Part shown: piece by piece, positions 17,601 through 24,975 of the stretch
Layout: each line of letters opens with the position of its first letter
Position numbering within the stretch: the first letter of the stretch is position 1
Source of the DNA: Hyphomicrobiales bacterium
GTDB taxonomy: Bacteria > Pseudomonadota > Alphaproteobacteria > Rhizobiales > Rhizobiaceae
Direction: 5' to 3'
DNA: 64,000 nucleotides
Assembly: GCA_030456445.1 (NCBI GenBank)
Contig: JAKDNM010000004.1
Span: 1 to 64,000, forward strand
Notes under the pieces: generated by a model
What the model was told of the DNA's origin: nothing
The model's input: only the letters and a program-made list of their open reading frames with translations
Database searches by the model: none
Translations under genes and position numbers: made by a program

Positions 17601-19783
17601 TCGGCGGCCGGAATCCATGGCGCGCCAAGACGCGCGGTGATGTCGGATGGACGCAGGTCGGCAGGCTGGACCTCGACCAAAGCCCGAACATTGCGCTCGA
17701 ACACAGGATCCAGTGCCGCAGCCGCTTTAGCGGCTTTCAGCTTGTCACGCACCTGACCCGAAAGATAGGCATCCGTGGTCTGCCACGAGCCCGTTTCGGG
17801 ATCGCGGAAGATCGCATCTCCCAATTCGGCGATGACGGTGCCGACATCAGCGTGCAGCAGTTCGGCAATGTGATCGGGGTCGACATGGCCCCGCTCGTTC
17901 AGCACCACGGCGAGCGCGTCGGCGGCGGACGTGATGATCGGCGCCGAAGGTGGTGCAATCACCCGCTCAGTGAAAATCGGGCCGGGCCTGGCGGTATTGG
18001 TGTCAAGGTCATAATCCTCGATCGAAGCAACCAGCCAGCAATCCGGGTCATCGAGGAACGGTTGCAGGTTCGGCCTGCGATGCGTCTCGCGCACCTCTCC
18101 GGTATCAGTATCTTCGCTCGCCGACACGGCGGTAAAATTGATTGGGCCGAACTCGCGCACGAAGTTTGACCAGGCAATGCGCAGCTTCACCTGTGCCGAT
18201 TTCCACGGCCGGTCGAACTCCTGTGCCTTCAAGACCTCGCGCACGGCATCGCGGATCGGGATCAGCTTGCGAATGATCTTCGCGTGCTTCTCCGGCACGC
18301 CATCGCTGCTACGACCCTTACGCAGGGGGACCGTGACAGGAACCGCGTCCACCATCTGCATCAAGGCAGCGTTTTTGGCGACAAAAAAACTGCCCTCGCG
18401 CACGGCAAGTCCGGCGACGTCATGCTCATCGGCGAAGCCGTCAACCTCTCCAGCATAGCGCTCGATCGGCTCGGGCTCGCCGTCATAGAGGGCTTCCGGG
18501 AGGAAGGAGATGGCGACGGCGAGCGTCTGTTCCAGATCGACATCGTCGCGAGGCAGGCAGGTGTAGGTCTCGCCGAAGCGTCCGGAGGTCAGCGCATGCG
18601 TACCAAGCACGAAGTCCGGATGCCGCGCGAACCATCGGTTGACGCGGATTGCGCCCTCATCATCACTCGCCGGCCTAACCTCGTCAGTGTCGAGCCAGGC
18701 CAGATCGCCCTCAGGCTCACTGACCTTGCGCTTGCGGAAAAACAGCACGTCGACCACGACATCCGTGCCCGCATCAGCGCGGAAGCTGCCCTCGGGAAGA
18801 CGAATGGCAGCGATCAGGTCGGCCGTCTTGGCAATATGCTCTCGCACGGAGAAATCGGCTTTATCCATAGTCCCGGAGCTGGTGACGAAGGCGGCCAGCG
18901 CGCCTGGCTTCAGCAGATCGATCGACCGCGCGATGAAATAGTCATGCAGCCTGAAAGATAGGGAGCGATAGGTCCGGTCGGAACGCACCGTGCGATCTGA
19001 GAATGGCGGATTGCCGATGGCGAGGTCGAAGCTCGCCGGCAGCTCGGTGCGGGCGAAGTCGCCAATGACGATGCGCGCCCGTGGCTGCAACAACCGTGCG
19101 ATGCGGGCCGTGACCGGATCGAGTTCGATGCCGGTGACGTGCGACAGATCACGAAGGGTTTCCGGCATCAGTGCTGGAAACAGCCCTGTGCCTATTCCGG
19201 GTTCGAGAACCCGGCCACCCCGCCATCCAAGACGCTGGAGGCCTGACCAGATCGCGCGTATGATGAACTCCGGCGTAAAGTGGGCATATTGGGTGCAGCG
19301 GGCGAGCGAAGCATAATCAATCTTTCCGACGGCGTCCTCCAGATCGGAGCCTATCTCGTCCCAGCCGTTGCGGAAACCGGTCTCGCCAGGACGCCGGAAG
19401 ACGCCATTGGCGAGATCGGATGCGCCGAAACCGGTGAACCGGATCACACGCTCCTGCTCCTCGCGCGTGGCCGGACGCTCATCGGCCTCGATCTTGGCCG
19501 CAAGCCGGATTGCGGCGATATTGTCACGCGCACGCTCCTTCCAGCCGCGTGCGAGACCACGGTCATCGGCGAGATAGAAGTTCGAACCGCGCGTGCGGCC
19601 CGACGTTGATGGCGCGCGCATGATTACCGAACCAGCCATTGCCGGCGTCGGTGAATATGGATCTGGATCGTCGTCTTCGGCGGGCTCGAAACTGCTTCCG
19701 AAGGCCGTCACACCGAGGCCGAGGCCAGACGAAAGCGCGGTGTTACCGAAAAGATCGATGGTGAAAGGGTCGTCATGAGACAT
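14690..19783 (-). CDS. Giant DNA methyltransferase-SF2 helicase fusion (DarB-like)
   Basis: A 1697-residue protein. An N6-adenine methyltransferase module sits early, with motif I VLEPGIGTGLF (about residues 192-202) and catalytic NPPF (about 258-261). The C-terminal half is an SF2/SNF2-type helicase with Walker A AVGAGKTM (about 890), DEAQEF (about 1050), LASGTPITN, and motif VI QREGRILRQGN (about 1404). Such fusions occur on conjugative elements and resemble phage P1 DarB, which protects entering DNA from restriction. No restriction nuclease is adjacent, favouring an anti-restriction or DNA-modifying role. The large plus-strand ORFs inside are shadows. Confidence 0.88.
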   Translation of the reverse strand: MSHDDPFTIDLFGNTALSSGLGLGVTAFGSSFEPAEDDDPDPYSPTPAMAGSVIMRAPSTSGRTRGSNFYLADDRGLARGWKERARDNIAAIRLAAKIEADERPATREEQERVIRFTGFGASDLANGVFRRPGETGFRNGWDEIGSDLEDAVGKIDYASLARCTQYAHFTPEFIIRAIWSGLQRLGWRGGRVLEPGIGTGLFPALMPETLRDLSHVTGIELDPVTARIARLLQPRARIVIGDFARTELPASFDLAIGNPPFSDRTVRSDRTYRSLSFRLHDYFIARSIDLLKPGALAAFVTSSGTMDKADFSVREHIAKTADLIAAIRLPEGSFRADAGTDVVVDVLFFRKRKVSEPEGDLAWLDTDEVRPASDDEGAIRVNRWFARHPDFVLGTHALTSGRFGETYTCLPRDDVDLEQTLAVAISFLPEALYDGEPEPIERYAGEVDGFADEHDVAGLAVREGSFFVAKNAALMQMVDAVPVTVPLRKGRSSDGVPEKHAKIIRKLIPIRDAVREVLKAQEFDRPWKSAQVKLRIAWSNFVREFGPINFTAVSASEDTDTGEVRETHRRPNLQPFLDDPDCWLVASIEDYDLDTNTARPGPIFTERVIAPPSAPIITSAADALAVVLNERGHVDPDHIAELLHADVGTVIAELGDAIFRDPETGSWQTTDAYLSGQVRDKLKAAKAAAALDPVFERNVRALVEVQPADLRPSDITARLGAPWIPAADVVAFVHETMGAEIKIHHMPELASWTVEARQLGWTAAGTSEWGTDRRHAGELIADALNSRVPQIFDTIKDGDSEKRVLNVVDTEAAKEKLQKIKTAFQSWIWSDPDRTDRLARVYNDRFNNIAPRKFNGDHLQLPGACSALSLYGHQKRGIWRIISAGSTYLAHAVGAGKTMTIAAAIMEQRRLGLIAKAMLVVPGHCLAQAAREFLALYPTARILVADETNFSKDKRHRFLSRAATATWDAIIITHSAFRFIGVPSTFEQQMIHDELELYETLLTKVESDDRVSRKRLERLKEGLRERLENLATRKDELLTISEIGVDQIIVDEAQEFRKLSFATNMSTLKGVDPNGSQRAWDLYVKSRFVETKNPGRALVLASGTPITNTLGEMFSVQRYLGYEALSERGLHEFDAWASTFGDVTTELELQPSGKYKPVTRFATFVNVPELIAMFRSFADVVMPEDLREYVKVPALSTGTRQIITAKPSAAFKRYQMVLDARIKAIEERDRPPEPGDDILLSVITDGRHAAIDLRLVDSDNDDEPDNKLNDLVSNAYRIWRETAESNFVRTDGKPFELPGAAQMIFSDLGTLSVEKSRGFSAYRWIRDELVRMGVPMSEIAFMQDFKKSDAKQRLFGDVRAGKVRFLIGSSDTMGTGVNAQLRLKALHHLDVPWLPSQIEQREGRILRQGNQHDVIDIFAYATEGSMDAQMWQNNERKARFIAAALSGDTSIRRLEDMGEGQASQFAMAKAIASGDPRLMQKAGLEADIARLERLRAAHMDDQHAIRRQIRDAERDIEYSTRRVGEVGQDIERLVPTSGTAFIMVVGDDTVTGRKIAGRALMKEILTLVQLQQDGESIIASIGGFDLEFFGERFGKDGYRYSTMLMRTGATHEIELPVTTTPLGAIARLEHALAGFEDEQERYRHRLADAGKRLVSYRSRQGGEFGFAGELADKREQLNAIEVNLAASTEDQEERAAA

Positions 19784-19865
19784 GATGAATCTCCCTGGAT
19801 TTGGGCGAGCGCGATCACGCGGGCGACGTCGTCGACCACGTGAAAGGCTGGCGGATTGAAAGGGG

Positions 19866-20273
19866 TTAGCGGGTGATCAGAGACAGCGAGACTTCCGTTC
19901 CGCTGAGCTGCACATGCAGATGCGTACGGCGAAAATTCCGATCGAACAGTGGAATCAGCTGCTCGCCAATGAACTCAATGCCGTCGTCGCCGCCGAAATG
20001 GCGGTGCTTGTAATCGTGCCAGTCGGGATTGCCGACCGGGTGGCACTCGTCGGAATAGAGAACAAGGGGCCGGTCACCGCTGGCGAGTTTGCCGTTGGAC
20101 ATAAGATAGACCCCCTGATCCCCAACCAGCCAGACACCGGGCGTTTCACCCTCGCCCGGCTTCAGGCCGTAATAGGGATTGCGGAAACCACCGTTGTTGG
20201 CCGCATCAGCCTTACCGCGATCAAGAACCTTGCGAACGCCAGGAATGGGAAACGTGAACATCGCCCCCCTCAC
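19866..20273 (-). CDS. DUF3085-like conserved protein
   Basis: About 135 residues (or 131 from MFTFPIPGVRKV). Features are FPIPGVRKVLDRGKAD, GEGETPGVWLVGDQGVYLMSNG and ECHPVGNPDWHDYK. I associate these with the DUF3085 family of plasmid-borne proteins; function unknown. It overlaps the preceding DUF1419-like gene by four bases (ATGA) and is followed 82 bases later by the methyltransferase-helicase, so the three probably form one transcript. Confidence 0.6.
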   Translation of the reverse strand: MRGAMFTFPIPGVRKVLDRGKADAANNGGFRNPYYGLKPGEGETPGVWLVGDQGVYLMSNGKLASGDRPLVLYSDECHPVGNPDWHDYKHRHFGGDDGIEFIGEQLIPLFDRNFRRTHLHVQLSGTEVSLSLITR

Positions 20274-20875
20274 GCTGCAAGAACTTCGGGGAGATGGCGC
20301 AGATGCACTGGCAGCTTCGCCGCAATCTCGGCATCGGTCAGACCGTCGAGCAGCTTCAGCACCGTCCCCTGGCGTCCGGCATAGAACAGCACGGTGCGCC
20401 TGCCGTGATCGCGTTCCGGCCAGCGCTCGCCGGCATAGCCGCGATAGTCGTCATGGGTGCTGGACCAGATATGCTCGATCCGTTCCTCACGCGTCATCGC
20501 CCGGACCGGCCGGGACTCGCGCTCGACAATGGCGTCGCGCATCCGGTCGGGCGAACCCTTCTCGGCAAGATCGCAATAGGCATGGAAGTAGCGGACGTGG
20601 CCGTCGACGTTCAACTCGTAGAAAACGCTGGTGATGCGGTCCGTTAGGAATTCACGCAGCGCGAACATCTCGCCGCGCATGAAGAGCGGTGGCAGAATGT
20701 TGAACATATAGTCATGCTCGATCCGGGAAAGTTCGAACCATTCCCCACTATAGAGAGGGCCGGCATCGTCCTCGAACCGATGGGGACGCTGGGCATGACG
20801 GTCGAACAGGCGATGCATCTGCCGGCGGTCGGCGATGCCCTGATAAATCTTGCGGATTGAAGACGCGGGGTTCAT
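20270..20875 (-). CDS. DUF1419-like conserved protein
   Basis: A 201-residue protein starting MNPASSIRKIYQGIADRRQM. It contains YSGEWFELSRIEHDYMFNILPPLFM and RTVLFYAGRQGTVLKLLDGLTDAEIAAKLPVHLRHL. This resembles DUF1419, seen on rhizobial plasmids; no function known. It is the first gene after repeat A and overlaps the DUF3085-like gene by four bases. Confidence 0.6.
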   Translation of the reverse strand: MNPASSIRKIYQGIADRRQMHRLFDRHAQRPHRFEDDAGPLYSGEWFELSRIEHDYMFNILPPLFMRGEMFALREFLTDRITSVFYELNVDGHVRYFHAYCDLAEKGSPDRMRDAIVERESRPVRAMTREERIEHIWSSTHDDYRGYAGERWPERDHGRRTVLFYAGRQGTVLKLLDGLTDAEIAAKLPVHLRHLPEVLAA

Positions 20876-20969
20876 GAGCGGGCTCCTTTAGGCCTCGTCG
20901 GGCCGGAGCGCGGTTCATCCCTTGCGGATCACCATCATCTTCAGCCCTTCAGACCCCTCCCCGCGGCCG

Positions 20970-21052
20970 CCTCTCCGTCCGGCCGAGTCAAGGGCCGCGT
21001 AGCGGGCGAAGCTTCACCCTTGACGCGGCCGGCGGGCATGCGCAAGCCGGGT
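20970..21052. repeat. Structured repeat A (pair with 24451-24533)
   Basis: About 80 bases nearly identical to the copy at 24451-24533. An outer stem, TCAAGGG with CCCTTGA, is flanked by further GGCC/GGCC pairing. Inside is a small stem, CCGC-GTA-GCGG. In the other copy this inner stem is CCGGC-ATGA-GCCGG, so pairing is kept although length and loop changed. It lies in the leader of the minus-strand DUF1419-like gene. Confidence 0.6.
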
Positions 21053-21117
21053 TTCTCCTTTCTCCTTTCCTTCTTTCCTTCTTTCCTTCTTTCCTCCCTT
21101 CCTCCTTCCCCCATCGG
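21053..21117. repeat. Homopyrimidine/homopurine tract with TTCC-type repeats
   Basis: CTCCTTT and CCTTCTTT units repeat for about 60 bases with almost no purine. On the minus strand it is a run of GAAGGAAA-like units. It joins repeat A to the end of the 21139-21432 gene. Such tracts can form triplex DNA and vary in length by slippage. Confidence 0.6.
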
Positions 21118-21138
21118 GTTTCATTGCGCCGAGAGGCG

Positions 21139-21432
21139 CTACCAATCATAGTGGGGCAGCGCATCGACCTGGTCCCCGTCGCAGTCGAGAAGGACATAAT
21201 CGCAGCGCTGCTCGCGAGCCCACGTCATGACGGCAAATAAGTCGTCCGGGATTGCATCCTTGCCGGCGCCGCAATTCTCGTCATGGGCATAAAGGAACCA
21301 GCCATAATCGCCGTACTTGCCGCCAAGGCACGGCCACTCATCGCCTGGCGCGCCGTCGAGAAACTTTGCCGTCTTCTCGGTCACATGACCGGTGGAGATG
21401 ACAATGAACCTGCGAACCTCAAACCGTGGCAT
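21139..21432 (-). CDS. DUF5983-like small protein
   Basis: A 97-residue protein starting MPRFEVRRFIVISTGHVTEK. It contains DEWPCLGGKYGDYGWFLYAHDEN and IPDDLFAVMTWAREQRCDYVLLD, a pattern I associate with DUF5983 on integrative elements. The start overlaps the end of the DUF6915-like gene by 14 bases. It is the last gene of the PcfJ operon. Function unknown. Confidence 0.6.
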   Translation of the reverse strand: MPRFEVRRFIVISTGHVTEKTAKFLDGAPGDEWPCLGGKYGDYGWFLYAHDENCGAGKDAIPDDLFAVMTWAREQRCDYVLLDCDGDQVDALPHYDW

Positions 21433-22126
21433 CGAACTTCTCCCTGACAGTGGCGGTGATCGGTGCATCGAGCCTGAGCTTGCGCGGCGAAGTCGCCTGG
21501 AGCATCCACCGCTCACCCTTGATGCGCCTGAGGAGTTCGTTGGCGGGTGGAACGCGGCCGAGGACTTGCTGTACGTGACGCTCGGCCACCACGCGCGTCG
21601 GTACGGCCTTGCCGACGTCCAAAGCGATCACCGGGCTGAACCGCGCTTCAGCCTCGAAGATTCCAAAGGCATGGTGCCGGAACACAAGATGTTCTGGTCC
21701 ATCCGACCAGTTCCGGGTTTCCAGGAACCAGGCATGCAACGCGAGATAAGCGCCCGGGTCACCGCCGAAGCGGGCAGCGCTGGTATTGGCAAGTTCGGCG
21801 CTGTTCGGCTCCGAGGTCGGAAACCAGTCCGGCGTATCGAAATCGATAAGCCAGACCGTCGCTTCAGGTGGATACGTGCAGTCTTCTTCAAGGTGTTGCA
21901 TGCCGAGTTGCTCGGTCGCGATCTTCTCGCCATCACTATTGACGACCGAGGGCCCGAAAATCGAAACCGCCTCTCCGACGCCCTCGATATGATGGCGCAG
22001 CGCACGGTGCGTGAACCGGCACTGGATGGCTTTGCTAGCGTCGAACCAGGCGTGCAGTTCGAAATAGTCCTGCCAGACGCCGCCATGGATGCGTGCTGAC
22101 GAACGAGCATGGTCATAGGGATGCAT
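21419..22126 (-). CDS. Tandem DUF6915-like protein
   Basis: A 235-residue protein starting MHPYDHARSSARIHGG after GGAG. The N-terminal half (DYFELHAWFDASKA, FTHRALRHHIEGVG, GMQHLEED) is a DUF6915-type module. The C-terminal half repeats the pattern as LALHAWFLETRNW, LVFRHHAFGIFEAE and AERHVQQVL. This looks like an internal duplication and fusion. It sits between the PcfJ-like gene and the DUF5983-like gene in one operon. Function unknown. Confidence 0.6.
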   Translation of the reverse strand: MHPYDHARSSARIHGGVWQDYFELHAWFDASKAIQCRFTHRALRHHIEGVGEAVSIFGPSVVNSDGEKIATEQLGMQHLEEDCTYPPEATVWLIDFDTPDWFPTSEPNSAELANTSAARFGGDPGAYLALHAWFLETRNWSDGPEHLVFRHHAFGIFEAEARFSPVIALDVGKAVPTRVVAERHVQQVLGRVPPANELLRRIKGERWMLQATSPRKLRLDAPITATVREKFDATV

Positions 22127-22178
22127 GATCTGCTCTCCTTCATGATGAGTTTGGATGGTAAACGGGTCGTGGCGGTGT

Positions 22179-23516
22179 TTAGCGCGACGATGCCTCGAGA
22201 CGAGCAAGCGTCGCGTCGAGGGCGGCGGTCAATCCTGACGCCATGCACCAGGCGTCGAAATCTGCCGGTGTCCCGCGTGGAAGAAGCGGGAGATAGAACG
22301 GGAAGACTTCCCGGGCATGGGCACGCGACAGCGCCTGGCTGTTCCATGCCCCATCCCAGGTTTCCCGCATCTTCCTGCGATACCGGGCCTGCTTGGCGGC
22401 ATTGATCGGATGATCGCCGTTGCGCACGGCCCGCAGGAACGCGCGAAGCGGATCATGAAAATGGACCATGGGGGTCGAGTTGCGATACGCCTTGAATTGG
22501 CCGACCTCGAGCATCAGCGCGGCGAGGTCGGAACCCAGTTTCAGCTCCACCGTCGCAACCCTGTTGCCGTCTTCCCGCAGCGACAGTATCTGTGTGTCGC
22601 CGCGCCGGCATATCTCATAATAGCCACCGACGCAGTGATCCAGGGTACGCCCCTCTTCGACGAGGTCTGCGGCAGAGGACAGGACCACGATCTCGTAGCG
22701 GCCGCACGACGAGCGCCACGGAGCACACAGTGGGGGCCAGCCGGGACGCTCGACCATGCGTTCATGGCGCAATGCCGAGAGCGAGGCGACGCGACGGTGC
22801 CAAAGGTCGACGGCCTCGTTGAAAGCGTTGGGCCTGCGATGCCCGACGATGGCGTGACGCAATGCAGCAAGAAATTGTCTTCGTGGCTCACCACCACCCC
22901 TTGCGCCATCAAGCACGACTGTTTGCGCAAAGCTCTGAACCTGACGTGTGGGCTTGAAATCGCCAAGGCGGATGCGCGCGGTGACGAGCGGGCGGAGAAG
23001 GTCGTCGCGCAGGACGTTCATCGCGTCCTGCACCGAATTCGTGTTGAGCCCGAGATAATCCGGTCGCATGAAATTCTGTCGCGATCCCTTGATCCAGACC
23101 GACGTTTCCCATGCGTCTGCCTGCCCAGGGCGTCCATGGCCCGGCCATTCATGGAGCGGCACATCGTGCACCTTGAGCTCCTGCACCGCGACGTGGAAAT
23201 CAGCCGGACTCTCGATCGAATGGCGCAAACTTCGTGCCTGCCGCAGCGCACGCAGTTCCGCTCTGCCAAGGTCATGGCGCTGCATCAATAGCGGCGCGAG
23301 CGGCATTCCCTGGTCGATTGCCCTGGTGATATCGGCATCGTAAAGTGTTCCCGACAACGCTCCATAGAGGGTCATCGCCTGGGACCGGCGCGTCAACACT
23401 TCGGCGCGATACGGTTGCCCGCCAGTTTCCGGCGCAAGCAGCCAGCAAGCTGCCGATGACAATCCGTGTCTGAGCGAAAGCGCGGAAGGCAGATCGCGTT
23501 CGAGGACATCCTGCAT
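22179..23516 (-). CDS. PcfJ-like protein
   Basis: A 445-residue protein. The C-terminal half has EEGRTLDHCVGGYYEICRRG and SLREDGNRVATVELKLG, the signature of the PcfJ family found on conjugative plasmids and phages. The N-terminal half is helical with no motif I recognise. The biochemical role of PcfJ proteins is not established. It is the third gene of a five-gene minus-strand operon starting after repeat B; spacing to the previous gene is 15 bases. Confidence 0.75.
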   Translation of the reverse strand: MQDVLERDLPSALSLRHGLSSAACWLLAPETGGQPYRAEVLTRRSQAMTLYGALSGTLYDADITRAIDQGMPLAPLLMQRHDLGRAELRALRQARSLRHSIESPADFHVAVQELKVHDVPLHEWPGHGRPGQADAWETSVWIKGSRQNFMRPDYLGLNTNSVQDAMNVLRDDLLRPLVTARIRLGDFKPTRQVQSFAQTVVLDGARGGGEPRRQFLAALRHAIVGHRRPNAFNEAVDLWHRRVASLSALRHERMVERPGWPPLCAPWRSSCGRYEIVVLSSAADLVEEGRTLDHCVGGYYEICRRGDTQILSLREDGNRVATVELKLGSDLAALMLEVGQFKAYRNSTPMVHFHDPLRAFLRAVRNGDHPINAAKQARYRRKMRETWDGAWNSQALSRAHAREVFPFYLPLLPRGTPADFDAWCMASGLTAALDATLARLEASSR

Positions 23517-23531
23517 ATGCGCGAGCGCAAT

Positions 23532-23957
23532 CTACTTTGATCGCACCGACAGGGTCCGGATTGCACTTGCGACGATCTCGGCGACCGCCCTGAGTTGCTG
23601 CCAATCGGCATCGCTTCCGAGGAGCGCGATACTCATTTCCGAAAACCCATGCTCCTCCACCCAGTCCCCGAATGGCGGGCTGGAGTCGGGGCGGGCATGA
23701 GAGGCATGATCTGCTGCGTGTTGCGCGATGAGTTCCAGAAGCTCCTGCGCCAGACAATCGCCTTCCGGGATCGGACTGACGATGAGTTTTGGATCAAGCC
23801 GCCCGTCCTGCAGATGGGTAGTCAGCTTGACCTCGGCGAGCGCGACGATGGTGGCGAGCACCGCTTGCTTGGCCGGTCGCTGTGACAGCAATGCGCAGGC
23901 CCGCGTCAGTTTCTCGGCCGCGTTCTTTCTGAGGCGTGTCCAGGTCATCCGGCTCAT
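23532..23957 (-). CDS. Conserved hypothetical protein in the PcfJ operon
   Basis: A 141-residue, mostly helical protein starting MSRMTWTRLRKNAAEKL. No family recognised. Its start overlaps the end of the DUF6878-like gene by four bases, and the PcfJ-like gene follows 15 bases after its stop, so it is clearly part of the operon. Confidence 0.6.
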   Translation of the reverse strand: MSRMTWTRLRKNAAEKLTRACALLSQRPAKQAVLATIVALAEVKLTTHLQDGRLDPKLIVSPIPEGDCLAQELLELIAQHAADHASHARPDSSPPFGDWVEEHGFSEMSIALLGSDADWQQLRAVAEIVASAIRTLSVRSK

Positions 23958-24406
23958 GGCGCGACCTCCCCGACCACGACATCGACCGTGACCGCAAGCG
24001 AGGCGTCATCGTCGTCAATAAGGTCGTCATCAACGAACTGGTCATCATCGTCGTCGTCGCCATAATCGCCATCTTCGCGAAAACTCATGTCGCATTCGAT
24101 GGACAGATTTTCTTCATCCTCGAAGGGGCGCACATAGACCGTACCGAAGCCGCCCTCATTGTTGACCCAGTCGCCGTCCGGCGCATCGGCGACGATGGCT
24201 TCCAACAGTTCCGGCAGATGCCGGATCTGCCCGCTATCGCTGATGAAGATCGGGACGTCCGGCAGATCGTGCGCCTCAGGGTCGCCTGCGTATGTGACGT
24301 GTTCAAGCGTCGTCTCACCGGAATCACCGCCGCCACTAAGCGAATATTCGATTTCGGTAATTTGGAGGGCGCGCAGGATCGCACCCAGCCGTTCCGCCAT
24401 TTCCAT
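23954..24406 (-). CDS. DUF6878-like protein with poly-aspartate segment
   Basis: A 150-residue protein starting MEMAERLGAILRALQ after a strong GGGAGG. It has EYSLSGGGDSGETTLEHV, LPDVPIFISDSG and DAPDGDWVNNEGGFGTV, which I link to DUF6878. The C-terminal third is extremely acidic (GDYGDDDDDDQFVDDDLIDD), a DNA-mimic-like composition also seen in some anti-restriction proteins, though that role is only a guess. First gene of the PcfJ operon, just after repeat B. Confidence 0.6.
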   Translation of the reverse strand: MEMAERLGAILRALQITEIEYSLSGGGDSGETTLEHVTYAGDPEAHDLPDVPIFISDSGQIRHLPELLEAIVADAPDGDWVNNEGGFGTVYVRPFEDEENLSIECDMSFREDGDYGDDDDDDQFVDDDLIDDDDASLAVTVDVVVGEVAP

Positions 24407-24450
24407 TGTCTTGTCCTCCCTTGGGTGTTGAACGCACCGTCGGGCAGCCG

Positions 24451-24533
24451 CCTCTCCGTCAGGCCGGGTCAAGGGCCGGCATGAGCCGGGCGAAGCTTCA
24501 CCCTTGACGCGGCCGGCGGACATGCGGCAGCTG
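24451..24533. repeat. Structured repeat B (pair with 20970-21052)
   Basis: Second copy of the structured repeat. The outer TCAAGGG/CCCTTGA stem and the shared GCGAAGCTTCA are preserved, and the inner stem is CCGGC-ATGA-GCCGG. It lies in the leader of the DUF6878-PcfJ operon and is followed by a shorter pyrimidine-rich stretch (24538-24575). Confidence 0.6.
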
Positions 24534-24975
24534 GGATTCCCTTTCCTGCATTGCTATTTTCCCTTCTTCCCCCAATTTGGCCGCACATGCCGGCTGTCAT
24601 GTGCCGATGAGGCACAGGCTCGCCATGGCACAGGCTTTCTTCGGCACGGCCACGGCCTTGGCTGCTAAGCTAGAACCCCTGACAGGGTCGATCCGCCTCT
24701 GGACTGCCCGTCGTCTGTCCTTGACGCCGGCACACCGGAGCAAGTGAAGTGGCTAAGTGTGCAGGCCGGAGGCGATGCGATAGCCCGCGAGTTGCGCGAG
24801 ACCTATGCGGACGAACGAGCCGGAGATTTATGCCCCCGAGGCCGAGGGCGTGAACATCGCGGCTACAAGGATCGCGGCCGAAGGCCGGCTCGGCGCACCG
24901 CTGTGGGTTGACATGACCACGGAGAACCTCCTCCCCACGCTCCCGGCCCAAGCGCGCGTGCCCGAGTAAGCCTGC
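24534..24975. other. Intergenic; possible small degraded ORF
   Basis: This separates the PcfJ operon from the TOPRIM gene. A plus-strand frame from 24805 to 24969 (54 residues, MRTNEPEIYAPEAEG to PAQARVPE) has coding-like composition but no family, and a neighbouring frame just upstream (VQAGGDAIARELRETYADE) looks as if it might once have been joined to it. I cannot decide whether this is a broken small gene. The minus-strand ORF 24670-24951 looks like a shadow. Confidence 0.3.

Noticed and set aside
17210-18169. 319-residue plus-strand ORF
   Set aside because: Antisense shadow of the methyltransferase-helicase gene.
14690-19783. Complete restriction-modification or BREX/DISARM-type defence system
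   Set aside because: Only the methyltransferase-helicase is present; no nuclease, PglZ, or phospholipase-D partner is adjacent.
22317-23291. 324-residue plus-strand ORF
   Set aside because: Antisense to the PcfJ-like gene, which has a clear family motif.
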